11,943 nt of DNA, taken from assembly GCA_027031325.1 (NCBI GenBank), contig JALVRI010000402.1:1-11943 (forward strand), in the 5' to 3' direction. Under the pieces are notes generated by a model. That model did no database searches. It was given only the letters and a program-made list of their open reading frames with translations, and was not told the origin of the DNA. A program made the position numbers and the translations under genes. Shown here piece after piece: positions 1 through 6,550 of the stretch (its first letter is position 1; each line of letters opens with the position of its first letter). This DNA is from Desulfobacteraceae bacterium (GTDB lineage: Bacteria; Desulfobacterota; Desulfobacteria; Desulfobacterales; Desulfosarcinaceae).

Positions 1-1226
1 TAAGCCCTGAACAACGGCTCAAGGTAAGGGTTGGCGGTCTCCAGTCGGAAGCAGGAGTCCGGGTCGAAAGGCATGCAGGCATCCGCGTCCCGCTCTATCG
101 CTTCGAGCAGGCCGGCCAGCCTGGCCTCGGTTGGGGTGTTTCCGGCCGCAAGGCCGGTTGAGCCCAGGCTGCTGAACAGGCTCGGCTCGTCAAGGTTGCA
201 AAAGAGAAAAACCGCCTGGGCCGGAACGTAAACCTGGCGGCCTTGTCCGGTTTGCCCGGCGATCCAGTAAAGGCGCTGCCGGTTGTAAGGCACTTCAAGC
301 CTCATCCGGTTCGGATCCAGCACCGGCAGGCCGTGGCTTTCCAGTTCTGCAAGGCTGCCAAAGACAAGTTGCCCGTTTCCGGCCGCATGGACAAGACGAT
401 CCTGCTCTATCGAAACAAAGGAGCTGAGGCGCTCGACAATTTCCATCAGGCACGAGGCCCGGGCGGCCTCGGGACTCAATCCGCGTCCGTAACTGGTCTG
501 GATGCCCTTCAGGCGGTATTGATTGCGGCCACAACGAACATGTATCGAAAGCTTCCAGCGGCGCAGGAAGGCTATCGGGCTCAGGCTCGAGCCGTGGCGC
601 AGTTCAGGTCCCTCAAAAACATCCAGCCCTTCCAGCACCCGCAAAGCAGTGGCTATGGTGGCTTGCTCGGGCCTGCGATCACTTTCGGTGCGGCGTGAAC
701 CGCAGGCTCTGAAAGCCTCGGCCAACTCCGGGCCGCGGGCCGTATTTTGAAGGCCGTCTTCCGGGTAGAGGGAGGGCAAGCCGGTTTTGGAAACCGCAAG
801 CGGCAGCTTGTGTTCCTGGACATTGGCCTTCAACAATTCTTGCCAGCGCCGATGGGCCGACCTCTTTCCAGGTTCCGGGATCCGCAGATAGACAAGCGGG
901 GAGTACTGCTCCAACCCGTCTTTGGGTGGCAGGCCGGGCAAATCGGTGTCCTTGATCAGGCAAGCTTCGTGCAGCAATGCCAAAAGCAGGAAATCGTCAT
1001 CTCCGGCCGCCGTTCTTGCCAGGCCGTTCAGCTCATGCAGCGGGCGGGACAGGATCCGGGTCAACAGGTAACGGTGCAGAAAATCGTCCATGGGCCTTGA
1101 GCGCAACAGCTCAAGGCCTTGCGCGAGCCCCGGCCGCGGACTTGGCCGGCAGGTGAAAAATCCCGTCGCCGTCCTGGTCTCGGCAAGCTCCAATTTGTAC
1201 ACGATTTCCCGTCCCTGCCCGGTCAT
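1..1226 (-). CDS. YcaO-superfamily ATP-dependent cyclodehydratase-like protein, 3' end outside the window
   Basis: An uninterrupted reading frame of 408 codons runs from ATG at 1226 to the left edge with no stop. It is recognised as YcaO by two signature segments. The first is YGRGLSPEAARASCLMEIVER (about residues 246-266, with E262, E265, R266). The second is AAGNTPTEARLAGLLEAIER (about 360-379, with N363, E375, E378, R379), followed by D380 and A381. YcaO proteins use these acidic residues for ATP/Mg binding and activate backbone amides, either in azoline/thioamide peptide formation or, in E. coli YcaO, as an accessory factor for ribosomal S12 methylthiolation. About 200 N-terminal residues precede the domain and match nothing I recognise. 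The C-terminus is missing, so the PxPxP end seen in azoline-forming members cannot be checked. Start 1226 was chosen because GGGAAG lies 7 nt upstream; the in-frame ATG at 1358 has no such site. No precursor peptide, TfuA or other modification gene is visible, so the substrate is unknown. Confidence 0.85.
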   Translation of the reverse strand, partial: MTGQGREIVYKLELAETRTATGFFTCRPSPRPGLAQGLELLRSRPMDDFLHRYLLTRILSRPLHELNGLARTAAGDDDFLLLALLHEACLIKDTDLPGLPPKDGLEQYSPLVYLRIPEPGKRSAHRRWQELLKANVQEHKLPLAVSKTGLPSLYPEDGLQNTARGPELAEAFRACGSRRTESDRRPEQATIATALRVLEGLDVFEGPELRHGSSLSPIAFLRRWKLSIHVRCGRNQYRLKGIQTSYGRGLSPEAARASCLMEIVERLSSFVSIEQDRLVHAAGNGQLVFGSLAELESHGLPVLDPNRMRLEVPYNRQRLYWIAGQTGQGRQVYVPAQAVFLFCNLDEPSLFSSLGSTGLAAGNTPTEARLAGLLEAIERDADACMPFDPDSCFRLETANPYLEPLFRA

Positions 1227-1268
1227 GATCTTTCTTCCCGCATTGTTTTTATCAAAACGTACCCGCCA

Positions 1269-1297
1269 TACATACGCCGGCCCGTGGCCCAAGTCAA
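1269..1297 (-). promoter_or_regulatory. Candidate sigma-70-type promoter for the YcaO gene
   Basis: On the minus strand, TTGACT (1297-1292) is followed after 17 nt by TATGTA (1274-1269). The -35 is good and the -10 is weak. It lies about 40 nt upstream of the ATG at 1226 and back-to-back with the plus-strand promoter, the two -35 boxes being about 37 nt apart. Confidence 0.3.
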
Positions 1298-1334
1298 ATT
1301 TTCCCGGCCGCCTTCGGTCACTGCCAAAAGCGAC

Positions 1335-1363
1335 TTGACCTTTGCTTCCCGTTTCCATATTTT
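1335..1363 (+). promoter_or_regulatory. Candidate sigma-70-type promoter for the two-component operon
   Basis: TTGACC at 1335-1340 and TATTTT at 1358-1363 are separated by exactly 17 nt, and an AT-rich tract follows. The fit is good for a vegetative promoter. It is found by inspection only, and it lies about 270 nt before the chosen kinase start. Confidence 0.45.
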
Positions 1364-1635
1364 TTTAATAAGCTGTAGCGTTCCTTATGCCATCTTTCGC
1401 TTGCTGGATCTTTTTACGCTCAATTTCCGAATGCCGCACTGAACCTTTCGTCGAATATCCGGCCGGCACCCTGGATGCAGGGCGGCCTGCCGTGTCCAAG
1501 CCAGAAATTTTTCCGGCCGGCCCAAACCCGCCAGAAGATACGAAGTCGCCGGGCCGGTCTCTAGGGTTTCATTTGGTTACATTCCCGACCAGGCTGCCCC
1601 CGGGTTGCGACAGCCTCAGGATAGAGAAAAAAGCG

Positions 1636-3213
1636 ATGCTGGCACTTCCATCCAATCAGGCAGACAACGGCTCCAATCGCCTCACCCTGAACATAGCCAT
1701 CGTGGGCGGCGGGAAAACCTGTAAATTCCTGCTCGAATTCCTGCAAAACAACCCCCTTCCCTTTCTCGATCTGAACCTGTGCGGAGTATGCGATATCGAT
1801 CCAGAGGCCGAAGGACTGCTTCTGGCCAGGAAAATGGGGATTTATACCACCTGCGATTACAGGGAACTTCTCGATATCGAAAAGCTGGACAGCATCATCG
1901 AACTTACCGGAGACCGCCAGGTTTTGCTGGACCTGATCAAGCGCCGCCCCAAGCGCCTTGCCGTCTTGGAACACAACATCGGCAGGCTGCTGAGAACATT
2001 CTTCACCCTGGACGAACGCCTGCGATGGGCCCAACAGGAGATCTTCCTGGAGAAGATGTCCTCCAGGTTCCTGATTCAGCAGAGCAATTCACCCATCCTG
2101 GTGCTTAATCCGGATTTTACCATCGTGGAGGCCAATGACGCCTACCTGCAAAGAGTCGAGTGCTCCCGCCAACAGGCCATCGGTTCCCCTTGCTACTTGG
2201 TTTCGCGGGGTTTCAGCGCGCCTTGCTCGACAGCCAACCCGGCCCTCAAGTGCCCCATGGAAGAGACCCTGCGGACCGGCAAGGCGACCCACGTGATCCA
2301 GGACCTTTCCCTCCATGGCCTGGCCGAATTTTGCAACATCATCACCTATCCACTGATGAACCGGAACAACGAAATCGTCAGAATCATCGAAATCATGACC
2401 GATGTGACCGACGAAATCTCCACCCGCTGGCAGGAGCGGATCGAGGAACTGAAATCGGACTTCAAAAAACTGGTCCAGGAAGACCGCTTGATTTCACTTG
2501 GCAAACTGGTGGCAAGTTGCGTTCATGAAATCAACAATCCCATCCAGGGCCTGCTAACCTTCAGCCACCTGATGCAAAACACCCTGGCGGCAGGACCGCC
2601 AAGCGCCGAAGATCTGGAAAACTTCAAGGAATTCCTGGCCATTATGACCAGCGAGCTGGAGCGCTGCGGCCAGATTGTCTCAGGCCTGCTTTCATTTTCA
2701 CGCGAAGTGCCCCTCGCCTACAGGGCCGTCGATCTAAACGCGGTCCTGAACGCCGTTCTATCATTGACCCGGCATAAAATGCAGCTCCAGAACATCAAGC
2801 TCCGAACCCGTATCGAAAACACACCCGTCTGGATTCACGGCGACACCAACCGCCTCCAGCAGTGCTTTCTCAACCTGATCTTCAACGCCATGGAGGCCAT
2901 GGCCCAGGGAGGAGACCTTAATATCGTATCACGCCATGATACCCGCCGACACGAGGTAACCATTGAAATCGAAGATAGCGGCGAGGGAATCGGGGAGGAA
3001 GATCTTGATCACATCTTCGATCCCTTTTTCACCACCAAGGCCGAAGGTGAAGGGACCGGCCTCGGGCTCTCGATAGTATATGGAGTGATCAAGAACCACG
3101 GCGGCAAGATCAACGTACGCAGCACCAAAGGCAAGGGAACAGTTTTTTCCATCGTTTTCAACACCATTTCTTCTCCAGCAACCCAGGAAAACAAACCATG
3201 CGGGACCGAATGA
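1636..3213 (+). CDS. Sensor histidine kinase with N-terminal Rossmann-like domain and Cys-rich PAS domain
   Basis: The predicted protein has 525 residues and no obvious membrane segment, so it is probably a cytoplasmic sensor. Residues 18-120 look like a Rossmann nucleotide-binding fold: a beta strand, then VGGGKTCK (23-30), then an acidic strand end, CDID (52-55). Residues about 145-260 form a PAS domain with C176, C186, C197 and C206 (spacings x9, x10, x8), which could bind a metal or Fe-S cluster or act as thiols. The kinase core shows the H-box VHEINNP with H297 as phosphoacceptor, the N-box FLNLIFNAMEAM (411-422), the G1 box EDSGEGIG (446-453), the F-box DPFFTTK (462-468) and the G2 box GTGLGLS (473-479). 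It overlaps the next gene, its evident partner regulator, by 16 bp. ATG 1636 is preferred over the in-frame ATG 1387 because the Rossmann domain starts just after it and the intervening translation looks non-coding. Its ribosome site (AGGA/GAG) is modest. The signal is unknown; redox or nucleotide sensing is inference. Confidence 0.88.
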   Translation: MLALPSNQADNGSNRLTLNIAIVGGGKTCKFLLEFLQNNPLPFLDLNLCGVCDIDPEAEGLLLARKMGIYTTCDYRELLDIEKLDSIIELTGDRQVLLDLIKRRPKRLAVLEHNIGRLLRTFFTLDERLRWAQQEIFLEKMSSRFLIQQSNSPILVLNPDFTIVEANDAYLQRVECSRQQAIGSPCYLVSRGFSAPCSTANPALKCPMEETLRTGKATHVIQDLSLHGLAEFCNIITYPLMNRNNEIVRIIEIMTDVTDEISTRWQERIEELKSDFKKLVQEDRLISLGKLVASCVHEINNPIQGLLTFSHLMQNTLAAGPPSAEDLENFKEFLAIMTSELERCGQIVSGLLSFSREVPLAYRAVDLNAVLNAVLSLTRHKMQLQNIKLRTRIENTPVWIHGDTNRLQQCFLNLIFNAMEAMAQGGDLNIVSRHDTRRHEVTIEIEDSGEGIGEEDLDHIFDPFFTTKAEGEGTGLGLSIVYGVIKNHGGKINVRSTKGKGTVFSIVFNTISSPATQENKPCGTE

Positions 3214-4544
3214 ACATAATGGTGGTAGACGACGAACTGGTGGTTCGAAAGTCCCTGCTCCACTGGTTCAAGAAGATGGGGCAGGAGGTGGAAACCGCCG
3301 CCAGCGGCCGGGAAGCCCTGAGAAAGCTGAAGTCGATCCCAACCGACCTCATGTTTGTGGACATCAAGATGCCGGGCATGGACGGAATCGAGCTTTTGCG
3401 GAAAGTAAAGACCGACTATCCCGAAACCAGCGTAATCATCATCACCGCCTACGGATCAATCGAATCGGCCGTAACAGCCATGAAGATGGGGGCCGACGAC
3501 TACCTGCTGAAACCTTTCAACCCCAACCAGCTGTCCTTGCTGATGGAAAAAGTAATGCACCAGAAGCGGCTCTTGTCACAATGCGATTACCTCCGTGGCC
3601 GCCTGAAGCAAATGACCCGCTTCGATAATATCATCGGTGAGTCCGAGGCCATGCTGGAGATATTTCGCCTCATCCCGGAAGTGGCCCGGAGCGATTCACC
3701 AGTGCTTTTGACGGGCGAAACCGGCACCGGCAAGGAATTGGTGGCCCGGGCGATTCATGCCAAAAGCAAGCGTTGCCAGCTGCCGTTTTTGGCCATAAAC
3801 TGCGGGGCTATTCCTGACTCCCTGGTCGAAAGCGAGCTTTTCGGCTGCCGCAAGGGCGCCTTCACCGGAGCAATTCATCCCCGCAAGGGACTTCTGGAAG
3901 TAGTATCCGGGGGAACTCTCTTTTTGGACGAAATAGGGGAAACGAGCATCAAGATGCAGATAGACCTTCTGCGGGTACTGGAGGAGAAGAAGATAACCAG
4001 CCTGGGCAGCAACCTGCCGGTGGATGTGGATTTCCGGCTCATTTCAGCCACCCGCAAGCAGCTCCGGGAGGAAATTCAGCAGGGCCGTTTCCGGCGGGAC
4101 TTTTACTATCGCATCAATGTCATCCAGATCCATCTGCCTCCGCTGCGCGAACGCAAAGAAGACATCGCCCTGCTGGCGCAACATTTTCTGGCAAAGTACA
4201 GCCAGGAAACATGCAAGCACGTTGACCGCATTTCTCCCGGGGCCCTGGCCCTGCTGCAAGACTACGACTGGCCGGGCAACGTCCGCGAATTGCAAAACGC
4301 CATCGAGCGGGCCGTGGTTTTGGCCAAATCACGAACCATCGAGGCCGAAGCCTTCGGCTTCATAAACCAGGCCGGCCAACCCGCCAACGAAGGATCCAGA
4401 TCACTCCGGCAAGTCGAAAAAGAACACATCGCCAAAGTGCTTGCCGAATGCGGAGGCAACATCTCCCGGGCGGCCCGGGTACTGGGCCTGCACCGCTCCA
4501 CCCTGCACCGCAAGCTAAAAACCCTGGGTCTCCGGCAGGCTTGA
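3198..4544 (+). CDS. NtrC-family sigma-54-dependent response regulator
   Basis: The 448-residue protein has the full three-domain NtrC layout. The receiver domain (about 5-120) has the acidic pair D11/D12, phosphoacceptor D55 in FVDIKMPGMDG, T83 and K105. The AAA+ domain (about 143-375) has Walker A GETGTGKE (173-180), the sigma-54 contact loop GAFTGA (220-225), Walker B TLFLDEIGE (240-248) and WPGNVREL (358-365). The Fis-type helix-turn-helix lies at about 408-443 (GGNISRAARVLGLHRSTLHRK). All catalytic residues look intact, so it should activate sigma-54 polymerase once phosphorylated by the kinase it overlaps by 16 bp. Start 3198 has AGGA about 9 nt upstream; ATG at 3210 is an alternative. 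Likely targets include the sigma-54 promoter found ahead of the convergent GcvH-like gene (inference). Confidence 0.95.
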   Translation: MRDRMNIMVVDDELVVRKSLLHWFKKMGQEVETAASGREALRKLKSIPTDLMFVDIKMPGMDGIELLRKVKTDYPETSVIIITAYGSIESAVTAMKMGADDYLLKPFNPNQLSLLMEKVMHQKRLLSQCDYLRGRLKQMTRFDNIIGESEAMLEIFRLIPEVARSDSPVLLTGETGTGKELVARAIHAKSKRCQLPFLAINCGAIPDSLVESELFGCRKGAFTGAIHPRKGLLEVVSGGTLFLDEIGETSIKMQIDLLRVLEEKKITSLGSNLPVDVDFRLISATRKQLREEIQQGRFRRDFYYRINVIQIHLPPLRERKEDIALLAQHFLAKYSQETCKHVDRISPGALALLQDYDWPGNVRELQNAIERAVVLAKSRTIEAEAFGFINQAGQPANEGSRSLRQVEKEHIAKVLAECGGNISRAARVLGLHRSTLHRKLKTLGLRQA

Positions 4545-4601
4545 TGCGGCCGGATCGCCATTCAAACCGGCCCGCAAAGGGAGAAATTTTTCTTCAACCA
4601 A

Positions 4602-5168
4602 ATGACCTCCAGCAAAAAATACGTCACCCTGGTCCCGGTTGGATTCGTAGCGCCAATCGTTTCCAAAGTAATTGCAGCTCACATAAACGGCTATCTCCAG
4701 CTGGAAGTAACCATAGCCCCGGCCCTGAAACAGCCCTGCTACGCCTACAACCAAACCCGCTGCCAGTACGACGCCGCCAGTATCATCAATGTCCTGGAAG
4801 CGATTCCGCTCGATCCTGCCTCCAAAGTGATCGGCATCGCCGACCTTGACCTTTTCGTCCCCCTTTTCACCCACTGCCTGGGAGAAGCGCGCCAGGCAGG
4901 AAGGTGCGCCATAATATCTATTTACCGGCTCAGGGAAAGCAAGAGCGAAGCGTCGCCGATATCACCTCTGGGCCTGGAAAGGGCCGCCAAAATAGCCTTG
5001 CATGAATTGGGGCATCTTTTCGGGCTTGTCCATTGCGACCATCCCAAATGCCTGATGCATTTCAGTTCCGATCCGCAGGAACTTGACCCTGTCACTTTCC
5101 ACTTCTGCCGCTATTGTAATCAATTCCTGCAGGAGGCCATGGCGGCCTGGCAAAGCCGGCGAGCCTGA
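4602..5168 (+). CDS. amzA: Archaemetzincin (peptidase family M54), zinc metalloprotease
   Basis: The 188-residue protein matches the usual archaemetzincin length. It carries the full M54 zinc signature: HELGHLFGLVHC at 134-145 (zinc ligands H134, H138, H144; catalytic E135), then C145, C150, M152 (the metzincin Met) and C169/C172 in CRYC. Upstream, GIADLDLFVP (78-87) and AIISIYRLR (103-111) are also family-typical. The extra cysteines form the second zinc site known in this family. No signal peptide is seen, so it is probably cytoplasmic; physiological substrates of bacterial members are not known. It starts 57 bp after the response regulator on the same strand and is probably co-transcribed with it. 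The only in-frame start is ATG 4602, whose GGGAG lies about 18 nt upstream, an unusually weak arrangement. Its stop codon sits inside a hairpin shared with the opposing gene. Confidence 0.93.
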   Translation: MTSSKKYVTLVPVGFVAPIVSKVIAAHINGYLQLEVTIAPALKQPCYAYNQTRCQYDAASIINVLEAIPLDPASKVIGIADLDLFVPLFTHCLGEARQAGRCAIISIYRLRESKSEASPISPLGLERAAKIALHELGHLFGLVHCDHPKCLMHFSSDPQELDPVTFHFCRYCNQFLQEAMAAWQSRRA

Positions 5169-5188
5169 ACTTTTCCGACAGTTCAGGC
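5163..5188. terminator. Bidirectional hairpin containing both convergent stop codons
   Basis: GCCTGAAC (5163-5170) and GTTCAGGC (5181-5188) form a perfect 8-bp inverted repeat around a 10-nt loop. The TGA of the archaemetzincin gene (5166-5168) and that of the GcvH-like gene (5185-5183) occupy mirror positions in the two arms. A short T-run follows on the plus strand (CTTTT, 5191-5195). It probably acts as a shared terminator or 3'-end stabiliser. Confidence 0.6.
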
Positions 5189-6127
5189 GACTTTTGCCGT
5201 CCGCAGAAAATTTTGAACCAGATTGTCCCAACCCAATTCAGGAAACCGGCCGATAACATCTCCAAGCGGCCGGCCACCGGTGGCGCTCAAACCCGTGTAT
5301 TGCTCCCCCAGCATGGAAAGCAGCCTTTGACCTTCGTTCTCCATCCAGCGCCTGCTTTCTTTGCCAAAGTACAGCCCGCCCAGGTTTCGCTTGGGGCTTT
5401 CAGGCTCGATCATCATCAGCCATCCCTGGTGGTAGGGATCCTCGTGGACTATTTCCGGATGTTCCAGAGCGTTGCGGTTAACCGCCAGGACGGTCCCGCT
5501 CACCGGGGCCAGGACTGCAGCCTGCATCCCGGAACGGTTGAAAGCCAGCCCGACCTTGTTTTGCACCAGCTTGTCCCCCAGCCGGGGCAATTCGATGCCG
5601 CCTGCCGGACCGAAAAGCTTCACCAGGAAGTCGTCGAATCCCAGCCGCACCCGGCCGCCATGCTCGAAGCGAATCCAGCCATGCCCCAAGTGATAGTAAT
5701 AACCCTTTGCCATCTTGTAGCCGGCGGCCGTCTCGTAATCCGGCTGTCCGCCGGCGGCAGCCAGGTCGGCCTCGTCCAACATCTGGTCAAAGGCGCAATG
5801 GTGGCATTCGTAGTTGAAGGCGCAGATTTTTGGAGCCTCGATCCGCCCGCTGAGAACGTGGCGGCAAGGGGCGGAAGTTCCCCGGTATTTTTTCTGTAAA
5901 TATCCAACCCAGCCGGGAGCCAGCACCCTGGTTTCCGGCTTTTTCCCCGCCCCCATGGCCTTGCGCATGGCCTTGTCGAAGCCACAATGGTTACAGTCGA
6001 AAGCATTGTCACAAAGGCGGAAGTTGACCACCCCGGCTTTCATCCAGAGACACTCGTCCTCGACCACCTGGAAGCCCCTGACTTTCCGCCTCCTTCCTTT
6101 GCCCTCTTTTGATCGAATACTTGTCAT
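5183..6127 (-). CDS. GcvH-like protein lacking the lipoyl lysine, with two N-terminal four-cysteine repeats
   Basis: The predicted protein has 314 residues. Residues about 143-270 align with glycine cleavage H protein: GHGWIRF (148-154), GIELPRLGD (177-185), APVSGTVLAVN (207-217) and DPYHQGWL (230-237). The lipoylated lysine of true GcvH falls at G200 here, and no lysine lies nearby, so it should not carry lipoate. Ahead of this are two repeats: C26-x12-C39-x5-C45-x2-C48-x-F-D and C88-x13-C102-x5-C108-x2-C111-x-F-D. These look like paired metal (Zn or Fe-S) sites. The first 20 residues are very basic. ATG 6127 was chosen for its strong ribosome site (AGGGGGGTGAG ending 4 nt upstream); ATG 6193 has none and overlaps the sigma-54 promoter. 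The protein is not a glycine-cleavage component by context: no gcvT or gcvP is present. A scaffold or regulatory role linked to the adjacent sigma-54 system is inference. Confidence 0.8.
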   Translation of the reverse strand: MTSIRSKEGKGRRRKVRGFQVVEDECLWMKAGVVNFRLCDNAFDCNHCGFDKAMRKAMGAGKKPETRVLAPGWVGYLQKKYRGTSAPCRHVLSGRIEAPKICAFNYECHHCAFDQMLDEADLAAAGGQPDYETAAGYKMAKGYYYHLGHGWIRFEHGGRVRLGFDDFLVKLFGPAGGIELPRLGDKLVQNKVGLAFNRSGMQAAVLAPVSGTVLAVNRNALEHPEIVHEDPYHQGWLMMIEPESPKRNLGGLYFGKESRRWMENEGQRLLSMLGEQYTGLSATGGRPLGDVIGRFPELGWDNLVQNFLRTAKVA

Positions 6128-6173
6128 GACGCTCACCCCCCTGCGGTTTGTAAGGTTTGTTGAGCCTTTACTC

Positions 6174-6190
6174 TGCAACGGGAATGCCGC
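6174..6190 (-). promoter_or_regulatory. Sigma-54 (-24/-12) promoter of the GcvH-like gene
   Basis: The minus-strand sequence GCGGCATTCCCGTTGCA matches the sigma-54 consensus with GGCA at -24 (GG at 6188-6187), TTGCA at -12 (GC at 6176-6175) and exactly 10 nt between GG and GC. The main deviation is C for T before GG. It predicts transcription from about 6163, 36 nt ahead of the ATG at 6127 and just upstream of its ribosome site. An NtrC-type activator is encoded in the adjacent convergent gene set. Confidence 0.65.
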
Positions 6191-6276
6191 CATGCCCGAT
6201 CAATCCGGAATATTTTGTAGCTAATTGATTTTACAGGATTTACTATCAAAACAAAGGCCGGCCCCGGCCACTTGAC

Positions 6277-6386
6277 TCGCAAGCGGCAAGCGGTCAAAGT
6301 CGCAAAAAGCGATAGCCGTTTCTACCCCGGGAAGGCTTGAAGGCAGTTTTCAGTATGATTTCGGGAAGTAATCCGGTTGTCGCAAA
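6277..6386. promoter_or_regulatory. Candidate enhancer cluster for the sigma-54 promoter (three TCGCAA sites)
   Basis: TCGCAA occurs at 6277, 6300 and 6380. The middle copy lies in a perfect palindrome, TCGC-AAAAA-GCGA (6300-6312). The first is part of a tandem heptamer, GCAAGCG twice (6279-6292). The sites are about 115-220 nt upstream of the predicted start, the usual distance for activator binding sites. The assignment is inferred from position and repetition only. Confidence 0.35.
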
Positions 6387-6486
6387 ATACTCCGGCCCTG
6401 TTGCCATAAGCCCCGGAGAATGCTTTCAGACCGCCTCAGCGGAACGGCTAGCCAAGTGGCGCTATCTCCATCAGGCTATGCCAAAG

Positions 6487-6523
6487 CCAAAAGGGGCTCT
6501 CCATCCAAGGAGGCCCCTTTTGG
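6487..6523. terminator. Strong bidirectional terminator after the aminotransferase gene
   Basis: CCAAAAGGGGC (6487-6497) and GCCCCTTTTGG (6513-6523) form a perfect 11-bp stem with a 15-nt loop. A/T runs at the stem base give U-tracts on both strands. It lies about 28 nt past the aminotransferase stop and should end the five-gene minus-strand operon, separating it from the sigma-54-controlled gene beyond. Confidence 0.8.
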
Positions 6524-6550
6524 TTGCAAGCGCGGAAATGTTTGCCCGGC

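Larger units (their letters stand above)
1227..1635. promoter_or_regulatory. Divergent intergenic region between the YcaO gene and the histidine kinase gene
   Basis: This 409-bp stretch holds no convincing gene. An in-frame extension of the kinase to ATG 1387 is possible, but it encodes low-quality, Pro/Arg-rich sequence. The region contains candidate promoters in both directions, listed separately. It also has a small hairpin at 1477-1490 (GCAGG, loop GCGG, CCTGC) and two copies of TCCGGCCGGC at 1458-1467 and 1512-1521. If the plus-strand promoter is real, the kinase mRNA has an untranslated leader of about 265 nt. Confidence 0.5.

Noticed and set aside
243..698. Plus-strand 151-codon open frame
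   Set aside because: It lies opposite the continuous YcaO reading frame, which carries clear family motifs, and has no ribosome site or recognisable domain.
1387..1635. N-terminal extension of the kinase to ATG 1387
   Set aside because: The added 83 residues are low-quality, Pro-rich sequence with no domain. The Rossmann domain begins shortly after ATG 1636.
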